From contig NZ_FNHQ01000019.1 in the NCBI RefSeq assembly GCF_900103535.1, positions 1 to 53,527 on the forward strand: 53,527 nucleotides of DNA, written 5' to 3'. The position numbers and the translations under genes are program-made. This stretch comes from Megasphaera paucivorans. GTDB taxonomy: Bacteria > Bacillota > Negativicutes > Veillonellales > Megasphaeraceae. The notes below the pieces were generated by a model. The model was not told where the DNA came from and did no database searches. It worked only from the letters and a program-made list of their open reading frames with translations. Position 1 is the first letter of the stretch. Each line of letters opens with the position of its first letter. Below are positions 1-7,640 of the stretch, one piece after another.

Positions 1-2
1 AA

Positions 3-119
3 ATCCAAGAAATAGAAGTATCAGAAGCATTGCTTGAAGAAGTGGATTGTAATGCCCAGTTGGAACGTATTGATGATTTGAAGGAAATGCCTTTTAATGT
101 GCAGGGCAATTTATTTTAG
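3..119 (+). CDS. C-terminal end of an unidentified protein (truncated by window edge)
   Basis: An open frame runs from the left edge to a TAG at 117-119 and gives about 38 residues, acidic and Leu/Glu-rich, ending in the sequence NVQGNLF. No motif is present that lets me name the family. It lies 80 bases before an MFS transporter of the organic-anion type, so it could be a catabolic enzyme of the same operon, but that is only positional inference. Confidence 0.5.
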   Translation: MQEIEVSEALLEEVDCNAQLERIDDLKEMPFNVQGNLF

Positions 120-200
120 TTTTATGGATAATCCCTATGTTTAATCTATATAAAATAATCAATTTTTTCTTATAAATTCATTATACAAGGAGTGGATATT

Positions 201-1502
201 ATGGAAAAATTTTTAGGAAAACCATCAAAAGTAAGATGGTATGTTTTTGCATCTTTATTGGCATTATGTACTGTAAATTATGTTGATCGGGCAGTTATTT
301 CAATTTGCATGCCAACAATCGAAGAAGATTTGCATTTTGGTCCCGCCTTAGTAGGTATTATATTGAGTGCTTTTTTTTGGGGATATACACTTATGCAAAT
401 TCCGGCGGGCTGGTTTGCCGATCACTTTGGACCTGGAAAGACAATCTTAGGATCTGGAATTTTATGGGGTATTTTTCAAATTCTGACAGGTACATTGAGC
501 AGTAGTACTGCCTTTATGGCTGTTCGTGCGTTGCTAGGGGCTTCTGAAGCCCCTATTTATCCTGCTAGCAGTAAGTTACAATCTGTTTGGCTGACTAAAC
601 ATGAACGTACACGAGGAGCTGCATTAGTGGATTGTGGATCTGCGTTGGGAACTTCTATAGGAGGGCCTTTAATTATAGCATTTTTGACTTGGTTTGGCGG
701 GTGGCGGGGAGCTCTTATTGGAGCAGGTGTATTTACAATGCTGGTTGTTTGTATTTGTTATAAATTTGTTCATACTACTCCAGATACCAATAAAATGATT
801 AATCAGGAAGAACGGGACTATATTGATAATGCTTTGAAGGAAGAATATGAAAGCGAACAAATGGCTTCTGGGGGGAAAACTTCTATTGGATTACTGCGGT
901 ATCTTAATAGTTTTACATTTTGGGGAATGGTCATTGGATTTATTTGCTATGATTGTTTTTGGTATGGATTGATGACATGGGGACCTATGTATTTATCTCA
1001 GTCTTTCCATGTTAATATTATGACGGTAGGTGGTTCCATTTTTATTATTTTTGGCTGTGGGGCTATTGGTTCTTTATTTGGAGGATCTATTGTTGATTAT
1101 TTCAATACTAAAGGCTATGATTCCAATAAGGTAGTAAAATATACGCTGGGGAGCTTAGGTATTGTTATGGCATTTTTTATGTTTATGTTAAGCGAAGCTT
1201 CTAGTATTACTATGGCTATTGTATATATGTCATTGGCTATGTTTTGTGAAAAATGGGTTGGTGCGACTTTCTGGATGATGCCAGCTGTAATTTCTCAACG
1301 TGATGATGTGGGAATTGTTGCGGGAGCTATGAATTTTATGGGTAATATTGGTGGTGCCATTGTTCCTATTATTGTAGGGATCATTGTGACGGCTACAGGA
1401 GGCGATTATTATTGGGCGATTATTTTGTTTTTAATTTTTGCTCTCGGTGTTAGTGTATTTCCTCTTATGATAAATATGAAAAAAAAGGTAGGTGCTGCTT
1501 AA
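201..1502 (+). CDS. MFS transporter, anion:cation symporter (ACS) type
   Basis: A 433-residue polytopic protein with about 12 hydrophobic segments. The early motif NYVDRAVIS, the conserved G-x-x-x-D-x-x-G type loop near residues 75-85 (WFADHFGPGK) and a GMNFMGNIGGA stretch in the C-terminal half are typical of the ACS family (ExuT, GudP, tartrate and phthalate transporters), which import sugar acids or other carboxylates with protons. I chose the ATG at 201 because AAGGAG at 187-192 lies 8 bases upstream; a GTG at 192 in the same frame would overlap that site. The substrate cannot be read from the sequence. A terminator follows, so it ends its transcription unit. Confidence 0.85.
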   Translation: MEKFLGKPSKVRWYVFASLLALCTVNYVDRAVISICMPTIEEDLHFGPALVGIILSAFFWGYTLMQIPAGWFADHFGPGKTILGSGILWGIFQILTGTLSSSTAFMAVRALLGASEAPIYPASSKLQSVWLTKHERTRGAALVDCGSALGTSIGGPLIIAFLTWFGGWRGALIGAGVFTMLVVCICYKFVHTTPDTNKMINQEERDYIDNALKEEYESEQMASGGKTSIGLLRYLNSFTFWGMVIGFICYDCFWYGLMTWGPMYLSQSFHVNIMTVGGSIFIIFGCGAIGSLFGGSIVDYFNTKGYDSNKVVKYTLGSLGIVMAFFMFMLSEASSITMAIVYMSLAMFCEKWVGATFWMMPAVISQRDDVGIVAGAMNFMGNIGGAIVPIIVGIIVTATGGDYYWAIILFLIFALGVSVFPLMINMKKKVGAA

Positions 1503-1552
1503 TTTTAGACTTTATGGTTACTATTGAAGGAAATTAATTACTGTATATTTTT

Positions 1553-1585
1553 AAAGGCACGTTCAATTGGAATGTGCCTTTTTTA
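1553..1585 (+). terminator. Rho-independent terminator after the MFS gene
   Basis: The stem AAGGCACGTTC pairs with GGAATGTGCCTT (one G-T pair) around a short AATT loop and is followed by a T run. It lies 50 bases after the MFS stop codon. Confidence 0.85.
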
Positions 1586-1659
1586 TATCTTAATTTGGTA
1601 AAAAGAAGAGCATGAAAAAAACATTAAGTAAAATAATATTTTTAAAAATACATTTATAA

Positions 1660-1687
1660 TTGCAGTGGCAGTGTATTGTGCTATAAT
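1660..1687 (+). promoter_or_regulatory. Candidate sigma-A promoter for the AEC transporter
   Basis: TTGCAG at 1660-1665 and TATAAT at 1682-1687 are separated by 16 bases. It is the best promoter match in the 388-base gap between the MFS terminator and the AEC start. Otherwise that gap holds only AT-rich sequence, about 200 bases of it between this box and the gene, in which I see no gene. Confidence 0.45.
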
Positions 1688-1890
1688 AAGCAATATGCTC
1701 TTGTCTGCAATTTATACATGCATAGTAAGATGTAAAAAATGAGATAAAATGGGTATCTTATTTTGGAGAATTTTTTTTAATAAAGATTGTGGTGTAATAT
1801 AAACAGAATGGCTTCATTTTGTTTTTTGGACTGTATGATATAGAAACTACATTTTTTACAAAGGTGATGTTGAAAAGAGGGTTTTTATAT

Positions 1891-2805
1891 ATGATAGAAA
1901 CTATTGCAAAGGCGGGTACTCTTGTCTCGTTTATTGTTTGTGGATATGTTTTAAAGCAATTAGGTTTATTTAGTAAGGAGTCTTTTAATACAATTTCGAC
2001 TATTGTATTTGATCTTACACTGCCATCCGCTATTATTGTTAACCTAAACGGCGTTCATTTTGAGAGCCGTTTATTATTTATTAGTGCATTAGCTATTCTG
2101 TTTGATTTAATTTTTATTGGTCTGGGATATGTTCTTGGCAAAAATAAAGTAGAAAAAAGTTTCTATATGCTTAATTTAAATGGATTTAATATTGGTAATT
2201 TTGCATTACCTTTTGTTTCTTATTTTTTTGATAGCGCAGCCGTGTTGATCGTGTGTCTTTTTGATGCGGGAAATTCCATTATGTGCTTGGGAATTGCTTA
2301 TGGACTAGCCTGTTGTGTCCGTGGTCATGCGGATGAAAATATTTTTCACTTGCTGGGCCGCTCTGTTCTATCTTCTGTTCCGATATTGTCTTATATTGTG
2401 ATGATTTTATTGGCAGTTTTCTCGATTACTTTACCCTCTGCATTTATCAATTGGGCAGCTATCCCGGCATCGGCTAATACTTTTTTGTCTATGATGATGA
2501 TTGGCGTTGCATTAGGTGTTTCATTAAAAAAAGACTTTATTCACGTTATTTATACGGATATAGGAGTGCGATTTACGGGATCTGCTGTTATGACCGCGGC
2601 AATTTATTTTTTTTTGGATTATCCCATGGAAATCAAACGGGTATTGATGATTTTACTTTTTTCACCTATTGCAGGAATGGCATGTTACTATACTGCTAAA
2701 TTAAAGGGAAATATTGGAGTGGCAGCATGTATTAATTCATTATATATACTTGTTTCTATAGTCATGATGTCTACTTTGATTATTTTTCTTAGTCATGGTA
2801 TTTGA
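1891..2805 (+). CDS. AEC (auxin efflux carrier) family transporter
   Basis: About 304 residues with roughly 10 hydrophobic segments. The N-terminal half carries the family's split-helix features (a VFDLTLPSAI stretch, then NLNGFNIGNFALPF), where the N-x-x-N-x-x-x-x-P pattern matches bacterial AEC/MdcF-type permeases for malonate, malate or other small carboxylates. I chose the ATG at 1891 because GAGG at 1877-1880 lies about 10 bases upstream; in-frame TTG 1819 and ATG 1867 have no well-spaced ribosome site. The next gene is a PucR-type regulator fragment, which suggests carboxylate or amino-acid catabolism, but the substrate is unknown. Confidence 0.8.
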   Translation: MIETIAKAGTLVSFIVCGYVLKQLGLFSKESFNTISTIVFDLTLPSAIIVNLNGVHFESRLLFISALAILFDLIFIGLGYVLGKNKVEKSFYMLNLNGFNIGNFALPFVSYFFDSAAVLIVCLFDAGNSIMCLGIAYGLACCVRGHADENIFHLLGRSVLSSVPILSYIVMILLAVFSITLPSAFINWAAIPASANTFLSMMMIGVALGVSLKKDFIHVIYTDIGVRFTGSAVMTAAIYFFLDYPMEIKRVLMILLFSPIAGMACYYTAKLKGNIGVAACINSLYILVSIVMMSTLIIFLSHGI

Positions 2806-2807
2806 AT

Positions 2808-2823
2808 TTTTGTAATTACAAAA
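2808..2823. promoter_or_regulatory. 16-bp perfect palindrome, candidate operator
   Basis: TTTTGTAATTACAAAA is a perfect dyad just after the AEC stop codon and about 80 bases before the PucR-type gene. A TATAAT box at 2846-2851 follows. It could be an operator for the local regulator; it is too short and has too weak a stem to be a good terminator. Confidence 0.35.
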
Positions 2824-2904
2824 TAGTATATATCATATTTTATGATATAATGAAACTACGTTGCGATAGATGTTCGGTATAGATATCTGTATGGAGGTAA
2901 TGGT

Positions 2905-3989
2905 ATGTCTTTCACTGTTCGAAAGGCACTGCAGATGGATCACATGAAAGATGCCGAATTAATCGGTGGATCCGGAGGCCTTGACAGAATTATCAGTTGT
3001 GTCGATATTTCAGAAACTCCCGATTTATATGAATGGCTGAGGCCGAATGAGTTTTTGATTACGACGGGATATTCCATACGAGATAATCTGGAATCACAGA
3101 TGAAACTGCTGCGTTCTTTATTACAAACACAGGGAGCTGTGCTGGCGGTTAAGTTTGGTCGTTTTATTGGAAGTATTCCTCAAGAACTAGTTGATTTATC
3201 TGATGAATTTGACATTCCGCTTATTTCTTTGTCCGATAATCTTCCTTTTATTGATATTACATATCCGCTAATGCAGTGTATCGTCAATAATCAGGCACGG
3301 CAGTTGGAATATTCTGAGAAAATTTATAAAATGCTGACAAAAGTCGCATTAGAAACGAATAATTTGGAAAGTATTTCTTCAGCATTAGAGTCGATACTGG
3401 ATGGAATTAAAGTTATTCAGCATGGGGCGTTGGATGGTATGACAAGAGAAGCGTTAAAAATACTGAACCGAAGGAACAGGATTGTATACTTGTAACACAC
3501 TTGTCTGAGGGGTGCAGATTGCAGAAAAATATATTTTGCCGCGGATCCAAGAACATATTAATTATTTGATAAATTATGAAGAAGTAACGGGGGGGACTTA
3601 TGCTTTGTACAGGGGAGTTTCCTTCATTTGATTGTCCTGTTCCGCTGCTATATCCACAAGTACTTTTGCAACATTTTACCATGACTGTTTTAGGTGATCG
3701 GATACTGGGCGTTTTAATTCCTGCATATGGACAAATTCGACAAGCTGGTCAGCGCTGGCATCGAAATGGAGCAGCAAAGGTCCTTGTTAATGCAGCATCT
3801 CCATATGAATCTTTTGATTTGGTAGTGGAGAAGGCCGTTGAACTTAAAAATTCAGGAGCACAATTTTTGGTCATGGATTGTATTGGGTATACGCAAGCTA
3901 TGAAGGATGCTATTCGAACTAAAACGGGTATTCCCGTTATTTTAGGAAGGACTGTTGCTGCTCATGCAGCAGCAGAACTCTTTGGTTAA
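2905..3989 (+). pseudogene. PucR N-terminal domain fused to a frameshifted AroM gene
   Basis: The ATG at 2905 opens a PucR-type sensory domain (residues 1-165, start MSFTVRKALQM; motifs VDISETPDLYEWL and LITTGYSI). Without a stop the frame then enters the AroM family at about residue 168 (KVIQHGALDGMTREAL) and terminates at 3495. AroM similarity continues in other frames: CILVTHLSEG, then QIAEKYILPRIQEHINYL, then from 3600 MLCTGEFPSF to the family's C-terminus with VMDCIGYTQ and HAAAELFG. The shifts fall in an A5 run (about 3456), a G4 run (about 3508) and a G7 run (about 3590). The GGDEF-like and HTH parts of PucR and the first 20 or so residues of AroM are missing, which indicates a deletion that joined two neighbouring genes. 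Neither product is likely to work. Confidence 0.75.
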
Positions 3990-4032
3990 ACAGAATATTT
4001 CAACATATGATATGCAGAAAGGAAGCTGGATG

Positions 4033-5316
4033 ATGACTGCAAAAATTATATCACAAGATTTACTTGAATTTTTAGGAAAATCGACGTCTCCATACCATAC
4101 AGTAGCTACCAGTGCTGATATTTTGGAATCATCAGGATTCATGGAATTAAAAGCAGGTGAAACATGGAATTTGCAAGTTGGAGGAACCTATTATATTCGT
4201 ATTTATGATTCCAGTCTTATTGCGTTTCATATTAGCGGTATACCTCGAGCCGGTTTACGTATTGCTGCAGCACATACGGACTTTCCTTGTTTGAAAATAA
4301 AACCAGCCGCTTCTATATCGATGCATGGATACGGTAAAGTAAATGTAGAAGTTTATGGGGGGATGATTCGCAGCAGTTGGCTGGATAGGCCGTTGTCTGT
4401 TGCAGGTAAGGTTGTTTTGCGGGGAGAAAATCCGTTTCATCCTGTAATAAAACTAGTTGATGCTAGACGCCCTGTAATGACGATTCCGAATTTGGCTATT
4501 CATATGAATCGTCAGATAAACGAGGGAATTGAATTAAATCCGCAAAAAGATATGCTTCCGCTTATGACGATGACGGGAGAGAAAAAGAACGAAGAGTTTT
4601 TTCTTGATTTTCTGTCATCAGAGTTTTCTTGTGAAAAAAAAGATATTTTGTCTTATGAACTTACTATATATCCCACAGAAACAGGTTGCCGTATGGGTTT
4701 GAAGAATGAATTTATTTCTTCACCGCGATTAGATAATTTGACTTCTGTTAAAGCTTGTTTGACTGGTATTATTGAAGGAAAACGAGAAGATGGGATAGAT
4801 GTTATTGCTCTTTTTGACAATGAAGAAGTAGGTAGTAGTACAAAGCAGGGAGCAGGCTCTTTTGTCCTTCCTCATGTTTTGCAGCGTGTGTATACGGCAT
4901 TAGGATTTACTGCAGAGGATTATTTGGTTGACATAGCCTGCGGATTTATGCTTTCTCTTGATGTGGCGCACGCGATGCATCCTAACGTGCCGGAGAAAAA
5001 CGATATTACTAACTTTCCGGTTCTTAATGGTGGAGTAACTCTTAAAATTGCAGCGAGTCAAGCTTATGCCGGTGATGCGGAAGCGATAGCTGTTGTTACG
5101 GCGCTTTGTCAAGATGAAAATATACCTTTTCAATATTTTGTAAATCGCTCTGATATAAAAGGCGGCTCCACGCTGGGGTCTATTTTATCAGCCAATCTTC
5201 CAATCCGAACGATGGATATAGGCGTGCCTATTTTGGCAATGCATTCCGCTAGAGAGACCATGGGGATAAAAGACCAAGAAGCAATGGAAAATCTTCTCTG
5301 CAAGTTTTTTTCATAA
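4033..5316 (+). CDS. M18 family aminopeptidase
   Basis: About 427 residues, the normal length for bacterial M18 zinc aminopeptidases, which form large dodecameric cytoplasmic particles and remove N-terminal residues, often acidic ones. The metal-binding and catalytic motifs are intact: AAHTDFPCLKIKP in the N-terminal third, DNEEVGS in the middle, SLDVAHAMHPN, then NGGVTLKI and the final MHSARETMG. GGAAG at 4021-4025 serves the tandem ATGs at 4030/4033; spacing favours 4033. It follows the decayed pucR::aroM locus by about 40 bases and is followed by a terminator, so it was probably the last gene of that former operon. Confidence 0.9.
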   Translation: MTAKIISQDLLEFLGKSTSPYHTVATSADILESSGFMELKAGETWNLQVGGTYYIRIYDSSLIAFHISGIPRAGLRIAAAHTDFPCLKIKPAASISMHGYGKVNVEVYGGMIRSSWLDRPLSVAGKVVLRGENPFHPVIKLVDARRPVMTIPNLAIHMNRQINEGIELNPQKDMLPLMTMTGEKKNEEFFLDFLSSEFSCEKKDILSYELTIYPTETGCRMGLKNEFISSPRLDNLTSVKACLTGIIEGKREDGIDVIALFDNEEVGSSTKQGAGSFVLPHVLQRVYTALGFTAEDYLVDIACGFMLSLDVAHAMHPNVPEKNDITNFPVLNGGVTLKIAASQAYAGDAEAIAVVTALCQDENIPFQYFVNRSDIKGGSTLGSILSANLPIRTMDIGVPILAMHSARETMGIKDQEAMENLLCKFFS

Positions 5317-5386
5317 ATAGAATTTAGCATATATGAACGGCATGTTTTATAACTTGTACCCAATTCCTTTGATCATTATAAATTTT

Positions 5387-5414
5387 TGAGGCATAAAAAA
5401 ATATGCCTCATTTT
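5387..5414 (+). terminator. Rho-independent terminator after the M18 peptidase gene
   Basis: TGAGGCATA pairs perfectly with TATGCCTCA around an A6 loop and is followed by TTTT. It lies 70 bases after the stop codon. Confidence 0.8.
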
Positions 5415-5474
5415 CTGCAGGAGTAGATAGTGATATCTTATTTATGATTGACCGAGGGAAATCATTTGCATTAC

Positions 5475-5498
5475 AATATAACAAAGGTAAGTTATATT
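5475..5498. promoter_or_regulatory. Inverted repeat upstream of the dioxygenase gene
   Basis: AATATAAC and GTTATATT are perfect 8-base arms separated by 8 bases, 50 bases before the ygiD-like start. It is a plausible operator, but no regulator is linked to it and no clear promoter pair could be placed. Confidence 0.3.
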
Positions 5499-5546
5499 CG
5501 TAGTTGTATAACGGCATAAAAATTTGTTTTTATTAGGAGAATACAT

Positions 5547-6314
5547 ATGAAAAAAATGCCTGTTTTATTTATCGGTCATGGCAGTCCTATGAATGCCATT
5601 GAAGAAAATGACTATGTGAAAACGTGGAGATCTATACCTTCTTTTTTTGAAAAACCAACAGCTATTCTTGCTATTTCTGCTCACTGGTATACAGCGGGCA
5701 GTTATATCAATAATTTGCTTAAACCGCAGCAAATCTATGACATGTATGGATTCCCAAAGACCTTGTATGAAGTACAATATCCTGTTTCTGGTTCTTCTGT
5801 ATTAGCGTCACAAGTACAACAAGTACTTGGTGGAGATATTGCAGTTGATAATTCCTGGGGCATTGATCATGGAATTTGGACTGTTCTTCAGGCCATGTAT
5901 CCGGAGGCAGATATTCCTGTTGTTCAGATGAGTGTTAACAGGAGCATAAGTTTGCAAAAGCAGTTTTTATTGGGACGGGCATTGCGGCCCTTGCGAAACC
6001 GTAATGTTTTAATTTTGGCCAGCGGTAATATAGTACATAATCTAGCCAGGGTAGATTGGGAAATGCAAGCGGGATTTCCTTGGGCAGATAAATTTGATAA
6101 TACTGTTCGTGACTATATTATGCAGCATGATTATGATGCCGTATTTCGCCTAATGCAGAAAAAATCTTTATTTCAACTGTCCGTGCCTTCAGCAGATCAT
6201 TTTTCTCCACTTGTATATGCGATGGGAGCATCAGTGGCCGAGGATAGTATAACTGTTTACAATGATTCCCGGACAATGGGGGCGTTATCTATGACTAGTT
6301 TTATGTTTTCCTAA
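5547..6314 (+). CDS. ygiD: LigB-type extradiol ring-cleavage dioxygenase (YgiD/DODA family)
   Basis: 255 residues, the family's usual size. The metal-site histidines are present: FIGHGSPMNA near residue 10, SAHWYT near 45, DHGIWTVLQ near 110 and ADHFSPLVYA near 215. E. coli YgiD opens the ring of catecholic substrates such as L-DOPA using Fe(II) or Zn and dioxygen. The start has the good site TTAGGAG. It is a single-gene unit between a terminator and the MarR operator region. An oxygen-using enzyme is unexpected in an anaerobe, so it may act on another substrate or in oxygen/quinone detoxification; that is inference. Confidence 0.85.
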   Translation: MKKMPVLFIGHGSPMNAIEENDYVKTWRSIPSFFEKPTAILAISAHWYTAGSYINNLLKPQQIYDMYGFPKTLYEVQYPVSGSSVLASQVQQVLGGDIAVDNSWGIDHGIWTVLQAMYPEADIPVVQMSVNRSISLQKQFLLGRALRPLRNRNVLILASGNIVHNLARVDWEMQAGFPWADKFDNTVRDYIMQHDYDAVFRLMQKKSLFQLSVPSADHFSPLVYAMGASVAEDSITVYNDSRTMGALSMTSFMFS

Positions 6315-6405
6315 TCTTTTGCATAGATACAGATGGGTATATGAATAGGAGTTCGTTTAGAAAATAACATATTAAAAAAATATAAGTAAAAAATCTAATT
6401 ATATA

Positions 6406-6434
6406 TTGACAATTTTCTATGCGATGCATATAGT
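6406..6434 (+). promoter_or_regulatory. Strong sigma-A promoter of the marR operon
   Basis: TTGACA at 6406-6411 and TATAGT at 6429-6434 are spaced by 17 bases, close to consensus. Both boxes lie inside the left arm of the large palindrome at 6409-6476, so occupancy of that site would be expected to block transcription. The leader is about 100 bases long. Confidence 0.75.
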
Positions 6435-6476
6435 TAGTATGTACAAACTAATTATATGCATCGCATAGAAAATTGT
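6409..6476. promoter_or_regulatory. 68-bp near-perfect palindrome, probable operator of the adjacent MarR protein
   Basis: The dyad is centred between 6442 and 6443. Position by position, 32 of 34 pairs match (exceptions 6439/6446 and 6433/6452). The left arm begins ACAATTTTCTATGCGATGCA and the right arm ends TGCATCGCATAGAAAATTGT. It covers the -35 and -10 boxes and ends 65 bases before the MarR start. It is far longer than an ordinary 16-20-bp MarR site, so two or more dimers could bind, or it could extrude or form a long hairpin in RNA. Confidence 0.75.
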
Positions 6477-6541
6477 ATTTAAAATGATTGTGTTAGGGTA
6501 TTTTAACCATATCTTATCAATGATGGAAAGGAGAAAAAGTA

Positions 6542-6982
6542 ATGGAAACAGAAGAATTAATTGTAAAATATATAAATATATTGTCTGAAGATATGCGGAA
6601 AACCATGAGAAACTATCATGAAAAAGCGTATTGTTCCGTTCTTTTTAATTTATCTATTACACAACTTCATTATTTGCATGCCATTCAAACGATGGAGGGA
6701 CCTACATTTACACAGCTTGCTGAAAAATTTTCTGTTCAAAAATCTACTGTAACAGAAATTATTCGAAAACTTATACAAAAAGATATTGTATTAAAAAAAC
6801 AGTCCGAAGAGGATTTAAGGGTGTTTCATGTATATTTGACAAAAAAAGGAAGTGAATTGTTGGCTATTGAAAATATGGGATATCTTGTTTTTGCAAAAAA
6901 AATGACGCAATGTTTTGATGAAAAACAAAAAAAGCAGTTTACAGAATTTTTAGAAATAATTATTAATAATATAAGAAAATAG
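6542..6982 (+). CDS. MarR family transcriptional regulator
   Basis: 146 residues with the MarR winged-helix layout: an N-terminal dimerisation helix, TFTQLAEKFSVQKSTVTEIIRKLIQKDIV as the HTH at about residues 57-85, and the wing KQSEEDLRVFHVYLTKKG. AAAGGAG lies 9 bases before the ATG. The strong promoter and giant palindrome upstream imply autorepression. The next gene, for a secreted protein, starts 46 bases downstream and the Acg-like gene follows, so these are the likely targets. The ligand is unknown. Confidence 0.85.
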   Translation: METEELIVKYINILSEDMRKTMRNYHEKAYCSVLFNLSITQLHYLHAIQTMEGPTFTQLAEKFSVQKSTVTEIIRKLIQKDIVLKKQSEEDLRVFHVYLTKKGSELLAIENMGYLVFAKKMTQCFDEKQKKQFTEFLEIIINNIRK

Positions 6983-7028
6983 TATATTATATTATATTAT
7001 ATTTAATTAAATTTTAGGAGGAATACAA

Positions 7029-7604
7029 GTGAAATATAAACTTATAGTGGAAACGGTTGTTTCTTTATGCATGTTTTCCGGTGGGGTTTTGGCATTTAAC
7101 GGAAACGGACTTTCTTCCAGCGGAATGGATTGGACATTGGCAAAAGGAACAACTATACCTGTGGAAGCAGTTAATTCAATATATTCCCAAAACTGCATAA
7201 AAGGACAGAAAGTAATATTTAAGATAAAAAAAGATATACTAAGTGAAAATGAAGTTATTATCCCTGCAAACACAATAGTAGAAGGGGTTGTAACAAAAGT
7301 AAAGAAAGCAGGTCCTTGGGGGAAACCAGGAGAAATTGATTTAGGATTTTCTGAAATAGATATAAAATCGGGACCTGTTATTCCTGTCACAGGGAGTTTG
7401 GTAGTAAAAAGGCATAATGCCAATTTCTTTGTCAGATATTCTTTGATGGGTGTGTTTATCAGAGGGAAAAATGCAGAAATAAAAAAAGGAACAGAAGTTG
7501 ATTTAGATGTAACAAAAACAGTTTCTTCGCCTGCAGAGCATAAATATACTGCGAGCAACGTTGTATTATCTGAAAGCAGTATGAAGGAAGAGATCCAAAA
7601 ATAG
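7029..7604 (+). CDS. Secreted protein of unknown function
   Basis: 191 residues beginning with GTG, chosen because AGGAGG at 7016-7021 lies 7 bases upstream. Residues 1-22 form a signal peptide (basic start, hydrophobic core, cleavage near VLAFNG). The mature part is rich in beta-type sequence: LAKGTTIPVEAVNSI near residue 40, IPANTIVEGVVTKVKKAGPWGKPGEIDLGFSEIDI in the middle. The pattern (hydrophobic strand, IPANT-x-VEG, glycine-rich turn, then a range-limited beta hairpin) recalls SH3-like or TrbI-like periplasmic modules, but I cannot assign a family. It sits between marR and an oxidoreductase gene and is probably controlled by marR. Confidence 0.75.
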   Translation: MKYKLIVETVVSLCMFSGGVLAFNGNGLSSSGMDWTLAKGTTIPVEAVNSIYSQNCIKGQKVIFKIKKDILSENEVIIPANTIVEGVVTKVKKAGPWGKPGEIDLGFSEIDIKSGPVIPVTGSLVVKRHNANFFVRYSLMGVFIRGKNAEIKKGTEVDLDVTKTVSSPAEHKYTASNVVLSESSMKEEIQK

Positions 7605-7640
7605 TTTAACCTGTCCGGTCTTAAAAGGGTGGTATATACC

